The notes under the pieces were generated by a model that ran no database searches, had not been told where the DNA came from, and saw nothing but the letters and a program-made list of their open reading frames with translations. DNA of 64,000 nucleotides from Planktotalea arctica (GTDB lineage Bacteria > Pseudomonadota > Alphaproteobacteria > Rhodobacterales > Rhodobacteraceae): assembly GCF_002105285.1 (NCBI RefSeq), contig NZ_MUHR01000005.1, positions 372,001-436,000 on the forward strand, read 5' to 3'. The position numbers and the translations under genes are program-made. The stretch's first letter is position 1. Each line of letters starts with the position of its first letter. Below are positions 27,600 through 34,885 of this stretch, in pieces.

Positions 27600-28865
27600 A
27601 TGAGTAAAGAGCAAAGCGGCGCAGTTTTGGCCATCGATTTTGGCACGTCCAACTCGGCCGTAGGCGTATTTGCGCAGGGCAAGGTTCGGTTGATCGAGTT
27701 GGAGCTGGGCAAGCAAACCCTACCCACCGCGCTGTTCTTCGATTTCGAGGACAAAACGGTGGCTTTCGGTTCTCAGGCCGAACAGGCTCTGTTCGAGGGC
27801 GCATGGGGGCGCTACATGCGCGCGCTCAAATCCTTGCTTGGCACGCCGCTGATCCGCGAAAGCGGCATGTTTCTAGGCAAGCGGATGAGCTATCTTCAGA
27901 TCGTCGCGCGCTTTTTGTCAGAGATAAAGACGCGCGCCGAGTGTGAAACAGGCATGCTCTTCACCAAGGCGCTTTCGGGTCGCCCTGTGCGCTTTCATGC
28001 GGATGAGGCGCGCGACATGCAGGCATTGGCGGATCTGCGTGAGGCTTATCATCTAGCGGGCTTTGCGGAAGTCCGCTTTATGAACGAACCCGAGGCGGCG
28101 GCGCGTGCGCAGGCACGTATTTTGCAGGCGGGTGATCTAGGCCTCGTGATAGATATCGGGGGTGGCACCTCGGATTTTACCCTGTTTCGCACCAAAGCGG
28201 ACGGCAGCATTAACACGCTTCGCAGTGAAGGTCTGCGCCTTGGCGGCACGAATTTCGACCGTTTGCTTAGCTTCGATCACGTGATGCCGCTGATGGGGCG
28301 GGGTAGTCAGATCCGCCACGTTTTTGGCGATCAAACCCATCAAGCGCCCAACGCGATTTTCGCGGACCTCGCCACATGGCAAAAAATCCCGTTTCTCTAT
28401 ACGCCCGATACCCGCCGCGCTGCCAAGGATTTGCTAAAATACGCCTCGGCACCAGAAAAACTGACCCGACTTGTACGTGTGCTGGACGATGAGCGCGGTC
28501 ATGATCTTGCCTTTGCTGTCGAGGCCGCGAAGATTGCGCTTAACAGCAAGCCATTGGCGCAAGTCGATATGCGCCTCGGTGCTCTGGAAAAGGGGCTGAG
28601 CGCGCCGCTCTACGCGCTTGCGCTGGAGCATTCCTTGCAGCCCTCTGCCGTGCAGATTGCCGAGACTGCACTTGCCTGCACGGAGGGTGCAGGCGTTCAG
28701 GCCCAAAGCGTCACGCACCTCATTCTGGTCGGTGGTTCCAGCCTCATGCAAGTCGTGCAAACTGCCATTTCAGACGCTTTTCCGGATGCCGAAGTCCACC
28801 ATGGCGCCGCGCTCACGGGGATCATCGAGGGCCTTGCTGAAGCCTCTGGCGAATGGCAGCCCTGA
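27600..28865 (+). CDS. Hsp70-family protein, YegD-like
   Basis: A 421-residue member of the Hsp70/actin ATPase superfamily without a substrate-binding C-terminal domain, as in E. coli YegD. It has phosphate-1 motif LAIDFGTSNSAVG (about 10-22), phosphate-2 motif VIDIGGGTSDFTLF (about 182-195) and the adenosine motif LVGGSSLMQVV near residue 378. It is probably a cytoplasmic ATP-binding chaperone-like protein of unknown client. The ATG at 27600 has GAGG about 7-10 nt upstream. It is divergent from the binding-protein gene. Confidence 0.88.
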   Translation: MSKEQSGAVLAIDFGTSNSAVGVFAQGKVRLIELELGKQTLPTALFFDFEDKTVAFGSQAEQALFEGAWGRYMRALKSLLGTPLIRESGMFLGKRMSYLQIVARFLSEIKTRAECETGMLFTKALSGRPVRFHADEARDMQALADLREAYHLAGFAEVRFMNEPEAAARAQARILQAGDLGLVIDIGGGTSDFTLFRTKADGSINTLRSEGLRLGGTNFDRLLSFDHVMPLMGRGSQIRHVFGDQTHQAPNAIFADLATWQKIPFLYTPDTRRAAKDLLKYASAPEKLTRLVRVLDDERGHDLAFAVEAAKIALNSKPLAQVDMRLGALEKGLSAPLYALALEHSLQPSAVQIAETALACTEGAGVQAQSVTHLILVGGSSLMQVVQTAISDAFPDAEVHHGAALTGIIEGLAEASGEWQP

Positions 28866-28907
28866 GCCTATTTTGTTGGAAAACTCTTGTTGATTTGAAG
28901 TGCTACC

Positions 28908-29999
28908 GCTGATTCACTTTCCTTATGGATTGGGAGGAAATGGCGATGTTGGGACCGAAGCAAGAGGCGCAAGGCGCGTTGTTTTATGAGTCCTTGATTG
29001 AAGATCATGTTCCGCAAGATCACCTGCTACGTTCAAAGGACCGGCATGGGCGTTTCCGTGACAGTGATCTTTTGCGTCACTTGTTTAAAACGACTGTGGC
29101 GCGCTTCATTCCGATCCCGCCAGCCAGTGGGCTTCAGCCCGCAAAGGGCACGCTTTCTTTGACTATTCTACCAATCACCTCATCGATATGGACTATAGTG
29201 TCATCGTCGACGTTGAGGCCAAAACATCGATCCGACAAGCTGAAGTTGGGTCTGTGCGCGCGATGCCGGGTCGGGTTAAAGACACGTTTAATCTGCATCC
29301 TGAACGCATCATCGAAGACACGGCTTACGGTTCCGGCCCGATGTTGGGCTGGTTGGTGGATCGCAAGATCGCACCCCATATACCGGTGATTGATAAGGCT
29401 GGCCGCACCGACGGCACTTGGAACGGAACTGACTTCGACTGGGATCCAGCGAACGATCAATATGTCTGTTCAGAAGACCAATCACTCAAACAGTTCCGTC
29501 GGAACTGTTCTGATCCCAACTGGGGCCCGGACGGCAAAGGCGTCGCCAAGTATCGCGCCCTGAAACTGACGTGTCAGGCGTGCCCATCAAAAGCAAAATG
29601 CTGCCTAAATGCCGACTTCCGATCAATCACCCGCGAAGAACATGAAGGCACCCGTCAGGTTGCCCGCGACATCGCCAAAACCAAACAATATGTCATCTCG
29701 ATGCGGCTCAGAAAGAAGGTGGAAATGCTCTTTGCCCCCCTCAAACGCATTCTCGGGCGGCGAAGGCCGCGATTACGCGGCCCATGCTGCGCGAATGATG
29801 AATTCCACCTCGTCGCGCCCGCCCAAAACCTCCGCAAACTAGCCAAGCACTGCCCGTCAGGGTATTGGCCGGGCCAATGCACGAGAGGGATCTTTCCTGA
29901 ACTGCAGCAAACGCGCAAAGCCTGATAGGAAAGGCGCACGAGCCCCGTTCAAGACGCCAATTTCTGAGCTAGCAACACGGTGTTTTCCTCTGAATCAGC
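28908..29999 (+). mobile_element. Decayed IS1182-family insertion sequence
   Basis: About 1.09 kb bounded by short inverted ends (GCTGATTCA at 28908-28916 and TGAATCAGC at 29991-29999). It contains the transposase remnants described below. A complete element of this family is usually about 1.6 kb, so roughly a third is missing. No clear target duplication was seen. The right end lies directly against the stop codon of the M20 deacylase gene. Confidence 0.8.
28946..29925 (+). pseudogene. IS1182-family transposase, internally deleted and frameshifted
   Basis: The start reads MLGPKQEAQGALFYE, the usual N-terminus of this transposase group. After HVPQDHLLRS the sequence jumps directly to KDRHGRFRDSDLLRHLF, so part of the N-terminal region is lost. 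A second break near 29105-29113 shifts the frame: the rest (DPASQWASARKGHAFFDY onward) continues in another frame to 29925 and includes the cysteine-containing ACPSKAKCC segment and the C-terminal MLFAPLKRIL. The catalytic core is incomplete, so the protein should be inactive. Confidence 0.85.
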
Positions 30000-30001
30000 C
30001 C

Positions 30002-31291
30002 TTAGCACTCGCCCATCAAAAGCTGTGCGAGCGCGTGCGCCATAACTTTGGCGCTATCGATCATATCCTCGACGCCGACATATTCGTCAGGCTTATGCGC
30101 CAGCTCTAAAATGCCAGGTCCGTAGGCGATGCAATTCTTCAGCTTTCCAATCCGGTCAATGTGCTTTTGATCATAGGTTCCGGGGGACGCAACGTAGCGT
30201 ACTTTTTTGCCCATCACCGCCTCGATCGAGCGCGCGACAGTCTGCACAACGGGCGCTTCTTTATCGGTCATCGAGGGCGCAACGTGATTGAGTTCGCGCA
30301 TCGCATATTCGAAATTGGGTCGCGTGACGCGCAGTTCTTCGAGTAAATCTTTTACCTCACCGCTGACGCCCGCGTGGTTTTCTTCGGCCAGATAGCGGCG
30401 ATCAATCACGATGCGGCAACTGTCCGGTACGCAGTGTGAGGGCAAGGCCGTGCTGCCCTCCGCCTGCTCATTCTGGCCACCATGGATCGAGTTGATATTC
30501 ATCGTGGATTGGCGTGCACCCTCCGGAATGACTGGCATTTCTGTGTGGCGTGCGGCCATGGCTGGGTAGAGCGTGTCCTCGAACTTTTCGAGCACCGCCC
30601 CCATGTGGCGCACGGCGCAATCGCCAAGAAAGGGCATGCAGCCATGGGCAATTTCGCCGAATGTTTCAATTTCAGCCCACCAACCGCCACGATGACCAAG
30701 GCAGATTTGATCAACGCCTAGCGGCTCTGGAATAATCACATGTTGCACGCGGGACGGCGCGAAAAACCCTTTTTCCGCCAAGTAGGCCACGCCGCCGTAG
30801 CCGCCGCTTTCTTCATCCGCCGTGCCGCTGATCTCAATGGCACCGGCATAATTCGGGCATTCCTCAACAAACGCTTCCGCCGCAATGATCGAGGCGGCCA
30901 AGCCGCCTTTCATATCGCAGGCTCCGCGCCCATATATTTTTCCGTCGCTTAATTCTCCGCCAAAGGGATCAAATGTCCAGCCTGCGCCGACCTCAACTAC
31001 GTCGATGTGGCTATTGAAGTGAACGCACTCCCCTTTGCGTGTTCCTTCGCGGCGGCATACCACGTTCCAGCGGGGATATTTGGTGCAATCCCCTGGCGCG
31101 CCCTCTGCGCGCACCATTTCCATCGTAAAGCCACTACGCGACATGCGTTCGCCCAAATACGTGCAAATCTCGCGGTAGTTTTCACCGGGAGGGTTGAGCG
31201 TCGGTATGCGGATTAAATCCTGCGTCAGCGCGATCAAATTCTCGCGTTTGGCCTCGATCCGTGCCGCAAGTCGGCTTTGCACATCGCTCAT
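30002..31291 (-). CDS. M20-family deacylase (ArgE/DapE-like)
   Basis: A 429-residue M20 metallopeptidase-family protein annotated in related genomes as an ArgE/DapE-type deacylase. Metal ligands are in FNSHIDVVEVG (His-x-Asp, about 93-103), GRGACDMKGG and GTADEESGG, where the Glu pair includes the general base. It hydrolyses an N-acyl or amide bond of an amino-acid-like compound in the cytoplasm. The ATG at 31291 has GGAGGG about 7 nt upstream. It is divergent from ribH and its 3' end is next to the IS remnant but intact. Confidence 0.9.
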   Translation of the reverse strand: MSDVQSRLAARIEAKRENLIALTQDLIRIPTLNPPGENYREICTYLGERMSRSGFTMEMVRAEGAPGDCTKYPRWNVVCRREGTRKGECVHFNSHIDVVEVGAGWTFDPFGGELSDGKIYGRGACDMKGGLAASIIAAEAFVEECPNYAGAIEISGTADEESGGYGGVAYLAEKGFFAPSRVQHVIIPEPLGVDQICLGHRGGWWAEIETFGEIAHGCMPFLGDCAVRHMGAVLEKFEDTLYPAMAARHTEMPVIPEGARQSTMNINSIHGGQNEQAEGSTALPSHCVPDSCRIVIDRRYLAEENHAGVSGEVKDLLEELRVTRPNFEYAMRELNHVAPSMTDKEAPVVQTVARSIEAVMGKKVRYVASPGTYDQKHIDRIGKLKNCIAYGPGILELAHKPDEYVGVEDMIDSAKVMAHALAQLLMGEC

Positions 31292-31378
31292 CTCATCCCT
31301 CCGCATGTCCACAAAACCCAGAGTGACGCGGCGCGCCAAGTCTTGCAAGACCTCGCATCCCGTGCCACCAAGTCATTG

Positions 31379-31508
31379 TTCTCAGGGCAGGGTGAAAGTC
31401 CCTACCGGCGGTGATAGCCCGCGAGCGCCTTTGCTAAAACGTGAGGGGTCAGCAGACTTTGGTGGAATTCCAGGGCCGACGGTGAAAGTCCGGATGAAAG
31501 AGAGCGGT
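31379..31508 (+). ncRNA. FMN riboswitch (RFN element)
   Basis: All landmark blocks of the RFN aptamer are present in order: TCAGGGCAGGGTGAAAGTCC, CCTACCGGCGGTGATAGCCC, GTCAGCAGACTTTGGTG, then AATTCCAGGGCCGACGGTG with AAAGTCCGGATGAAAGAGAG. It lies 75 nt upstream of the lumazine synthase gene on the same strand. FMN binding should lower expression of that gene. No classical terminator with a U run is obvious between aptamer and start, so control of translation is likelier, as an inference. Confidence 0.96.
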
Positions 31509-31582
31509 GTGCATGTCCTTACGGGCAGGTAGGCCAATGCGATGCTCTGGGGCTTTTGTACGTCTAAAACAAAGGTTCCAAA

Positions 31583-32020
31583 ATGACGAAACAACTGAAA
31601 ATAGCGTTTATCAAAGCGCAATGGCATGCCGAGATCGTTGATCGCGCGCTTGTCGGCTTTGAGGCGGATATGGACGGCGTTGATGCGACGGTTCAAATCA
31701 CTGCCTTTGATGTGCCGGGCGCGTTCGAGATGCCGCTTTTGGCCAAAAAACTAGGTGTGTCGGGTGATTTCGATGCTGTGGTCTGTGCGGCGCTAGTCGT
31801 GGATGGCGGCATTTATCGCCACGATTTCGTGGCCGCTGCCGTGGTTAACGGGCTGATGGAAGCACAAATGAGCACAGGCGTGCCCACTTTCTCTGTCTCG
31901 CTTACGCCGCACCACTTCCAACCCACCGCTGAGCATATCGGGTTCTACACCGATCACTTCGTTAAAAAAGGCGCAGAGGCCGCGCAGGCCGTGCGTCAGA
32001 CGCTGATGCACTACGCCTAA
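31583..32020 (+). CDS. ribH: 6,7-dimethyl-8-ribityllumazine synthase, type II
   Basis: A 145-residue lumazine synthase that condenses the ribityl pyrimidine with dihydroxybutanone phosphate in the step before riboflavin. The motifs DVPGAFEMPLLAKKL (about 43-57), VVDGGIYRHDFVA (about 72-84) and LTPHHF are those of the type II (RibH2, decameric) enzymes of Brucella and rhizobia rather than the usual type I. It is preceded by the FMN riboswitch and is the only gene under it. Its stop overlaps the convergent DUF2125 stop by four bases (CTAA). Confidence 0.93.
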   Translation: MTKQLKIAFIKAQWHAEIVDRALVGFEADMDGVDATVQITAFDVPGAFEMPLLAKKLGVSGDFDAVVCAALVVDGGIYRHDFVAAAVVNGLMEAQMSTGVPTFSVSLTPHHFQPTAEHIGFYTDHFVKKGAEAAQAVRQTLMHYA

Positions 32021-33015
32021 CGCAAGCGAAACAGCGGGGCCGGACCAATCGGGATCGGCCCCAGCTTCATCTGACCGCGATCCAGCGTCAGCGGCAGATC
32101 CAGCGTGTTGCGATTGCCGGACAGACCTGAGAGCAAGGACAGGCCTTGCTCCATAGGGCGCTGCAATTGCTGCGGCACTGCGCCGCTCGCCACGCCAAGC
32201 GCTAGAATATCGCGCCAGTTCTGGGCTTTGATCGTCACCTCGCCGCTCGCGCGCCCTGCGCTATCCACATCGAAGGCCCCCGCAAGGCGCAGATCAAGCT
32301 GACCCCATTTCGCTTCGATCAACTTCACCTCAACCCGCGTCGGCTGCGGACGCGCAGCTTGCAGCGCGCTCACGTCCCAAGGTTTGTCGAACCGCACCGT
32401 CACATCGCCGCGCGCGTGCTCGAGCGTCTCGGGTAAGAGCCCCGCTTCAAGGCGTACGCCTTTGGGTTGAGGCAAGGCCACATCACGCGCTTCGAGCCCG
32501 AAATGATAGGTGCTGGTCGTTGTCTCGACCCGCTCCACCGCGACAAGCATGCGTGTTGCGCCATAGGCTGCGCTGGCGTCTACCGCCGCGCTTACGTCCT
32601 CAGCGACAAAATTCGCCTTTTCCAGCGCGAGCGACGCGCTTTTCGTCACAATCAGGGAGGCACGCATATCACTGCTGGTGATCGCGGCCTTGCCAAAGGG
32701 GGTGGCGATGCTCTGTGTGTTTGGCCAGACCGCGATCAAATGCTGGGGTTTGTAGCTAAGCGCGAAAATCTGCAAGAACGGCGCGGCATAGGCGACGCCC
32801 GTATCTGGGTCTGCCAGCGAAATATCGTTGATCGTGGTGTCGAACCGGCTCGGAAAACCGCGCGTCTCGATGCTGGTGTACTCCGCGACCCAGCCCTCGC
32901 TGCGGCGCTCCTCAAACCAGCGCTCGAAACCGGCAGTCGCGCCATTTGCGCCAAAAAACCAATAGCCTGCGTAAAGTGCTGCGGCCGTGATGATCACAAA
33001 TAACAGTCGTTTCAT
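32017..33015 (-). CDS. DUF2125-domain protein, membrane-anchored or exported
   Basis: A 332-residue protein with an N-terminal hydrophobic segment (about 4-22) that acts as signal or anchor, followed by a beta-rich domain. The region GFPSRFDTTINDISLADPDTG (partly: GFPSRFDTTINDISL) near residues 53-67 is characteristic of DUF2125, a family common in alphaproteobacteria and of unknown function. It is divergent from the cyclotransferase gene and convergent with ribH. It is probably periplasmic. Confidence 0.85.
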   Translation of the reverse strand: MKRLLFVIITAAALYAGYWFFGANGATAGFERWFEERRSEGWVAEYTSIETRGFPSRFDTTINDISLADPDTGVAYAAPFLQIFALSYKPQHLIAVWPNTQSIATPFGKAAITSSDMRASLIVTKSASLALEKANFVAEDVSAAVDASAAYGATRMLVAVERVETTTSTYHFGLEARDVALPQPKGVRLEAGLLPETLEHARGDVTVRFDKPWDVSALQAARPQPTRVEVKLIEAKWGQLDLRLAGAFDVDSAGRASGEVTIKAQNWRDILALGVASGAVPQQLQRPMEQGLSLLSGLSGNRNTLDLPLTLDRGQMKLGPIPIGPAPLFRLR

Positions 33016-33073
33016 CTCTTTTCCCTTATGCTCGCGTGGTGTTTAAGGCAGCAAGCTGAAAAGGACTAGTGAG

Positions 33074-33595
33074 ATGTGGGTGTTTGGGTACGGATCGTTG
33101 TTGTGGAACCCGGGGTTCGCGTTCGAAGACAAGAAAATCGCGATGATGCAGGACTACGCGCGCAGCTTTTGCATGCGTTCGATCCATCATCGCGGCACCG
33201 TAGAGCACCCGGGGCTGGTGCTGGCGCTGGACGGGATGAGCGGCGCAAGCTGCGAAGGGGTTGCCTTCAAGGTCAAGGCGGGACTGGAAGTGCAAACGCT
33301 GGCGTATCTGCGCGAGCGCGAGCTCGTTTCCTCGGCCTATCTGGAGCGTGATCTGCCCGTGCAAATGGTCGGCGGCGAAACGGTTGAAGCGGTCAGCTAT
33401 GTGATCGATCCGGCCCATGATCAATATTGCCATCTCGATCTGGAAGAGCAGGCGCAGATCATTTCCACCGCCGTTGGCGGGCGTGGCCCCAACACTGAAT
33501 ATCTGCATAATACAGCGCAACACTTGGCAGACCTTGGCATCGAGGATGCAGACCTGAACTGGCTCTCGCACCGTGTTCGCGCGCTTTGCGCATAA
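33074..33595 (+). CDS. Gamma-glutamylcyclotransferase (ChaC-like)
   Basis: A 173-residue protein starting MWVFGYGSLLWNPGF, the substrate-binding YGSL motif of the ChaC family. The putative catalytic glutamate is in YLRERELVS (about 78-86). ChaC enzymes cleave glutathione or other gamma-glutamyl peptides to 5-oxoproline and the remaining amine. AAGGA lies upstream of the ATG. It precedes the MotA-like gene by about 80 nt, and cotranscription is possible. Confidence 0.9.
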   Translation: MWVFGYGSLLWNPGFAFEDKKIAMMQDYARSFCMRSIHHRGTVEHPGLVLALDGMSGASCEGVAFKVKAGLEVQTLAYLRERELVSSAYLERDLPVQMVGGETVEAVSYVIDPAHDQYCHLDLEEQAQIISTAVGGRGPNTEYLHNTAQHLADLGIEDADLNWLSHRVRALCA

Positions 33596-33673
33596 CTCTC
33601 GCATAACCCTTGGCTTGGGCGCGTAAAACGCCTAACCTGATGCGAAATAAGAAACGTGTCAGGAGCAGTCCCC

Positions 33674-34885
33674 TTGGACAAGCCAGACCGCGAGATACGC
33701 GCGCAGTTCTCACAGCCATGGCGGCAAATTACGTTGATGCTGATCGTCAGCGGCTTTGTTGGGGCCGGTGTCTTTATTGCATTGCCCCGTGTTTTGCCGA
33801 TCTTTATCGCAAATCCATGGCTCAACGGGTTCATCCTTGGCGTCTTCGCCATCGGTGTGATGGCCTGTTTTTGGCAAGTCTTCCAGCTGATCAAGATGGT
33901 GCGCTGGATTGAGGAATTTGCTTCAGAAAAGCAAAGTGTTGACGCACTGTCGGTGCCACCTTTGCTTGCGCCTTTGGCAACGCTTTTGCGCTCTCGCGGC
34001 GCGCGCATGCAGATTTCCAGCAGCTCGACGCGCTCGATCCTCGACTCTGTTGCAACGCGCATCGATGAGGCGCGTGAAATCACGCGATACATCGTTAACC
34101 TATTGATTTTTCTAGGACTTCTCGGTACGTTCTACGGCCTTGCGACCACCGTTCCCGCAATTGTCGATACCATTCGAAACCTCAGCGCCGCTGAGGGTGA
34201 AACAGGTGCAGATGTGTTCAAACGCCTGCAATCGGGACTTGAGGCGCAGATGGGCGGCATGGGCGTCGCCTTTGGGTCTTCCCTGCTTGGCCTTGCAGGA
34301 TCGCTTGTCGTCGGGCTTTTGGAGCTGTTTGCAGGTCATGGCCAAAACCGTTTTTACCGCGAACTCGAAGAGTGGCTGTCCTCCATCACACGCCTCGGGT
34401 ATTCCAGCGGCGACGGTGAGGGCGGCGTTGAAAACTCCGCCATGGCGGCCGTGGTCGATCACATGGCCGAGCAGATGGAAGCGCTGCAACTCATGTTCAC
34501 GCAAAGCGATGTGTCACGCTCTATGGTTGACGAAAAACTGGGCACTTTGACCGATGCGATTTCCAGCATGACCGAACGAATGGAGGCGACAGGCACCGCC
34601 ACCGATGCGCTCTTGCGCGTGGCCGAGGGGCAGGAACGGCTGATCGCTAAACTTGATGGTGGATCGCTTGGCGGCGATGGCATGGATGCCGAAAGCCGCA
34701 TGCGCTTGCGCTCCATCGATGTTCAAATGCTGAAAATCCTTGAAGAAATGTCAGCCGGGCGCGCGGAAACCATGGCGGAGTTGCGTAGCGATATTGGTGC
34801 GCTGGGCCGCATTCTCACGCAGCCGCGCAAAGCCCCCGCAGGGGCGGCAAAGTCGCAGGCGTCGCGCACGCGTGACGGTGGCTAA
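33674..34885 (+). CDS. MotA/TolQ/ExbB-like ion-channel protein with C-terminal helical tail
   Basis: A 403-residue membrane protein. Two N-terminal membrane segments (about 15-65) are followed by a cytoplasmic part and then two more with the family motifs NLLIFLGLLGTFYGLATTVP (about 142-161) and GMGVAFGSSLLGLAGSLVVG (about 196-215). A tail of some 160 residues with helical, coiled-coil character follows. The TTG start at 33674 was preferred to the upstream GTG because AGGAG lies 8 nt before it. The gene overlaps the MotB-like gene by one base (TAATG). Such pairs form proton- or sodium-driven stator complexes; the long tail recalls ZorA. Confidence 0.85.
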   Translation: MDKPDREIRAQFSQPWRQITLMLIVSGFVGAGVFIALPRVLPIFIANPWLNGFILGVFAIGVMACFWQVFQLIKMVRWIEEFASEKQSVDALSVPPLLAPLATLLRSRGARMQISSSSTRSILDSVATRIDEAREITRYIVNLLIFLGLLGTFYGLATTVPAIVDTIRNLSAAEGETGADVFKRLQSGLEAQMGGMGVAFGSSLLGLAGSLVVGLLELFAGHGQNRFYRELEEWLSSITRLGYSSGDGEGGVENSAMAAVVDHMAEQMEALQLMFTQSDVSRSMVDEKLGTLTDAISSMTERMEATGTATDALLRVAEGQERLIAKLDGGSLGGDGMDAESRMRLRSIDVQMLKILEEMSAGRAETMAELRSDIGALGRILTQPRKAPAGAAKSQASRTRDGG

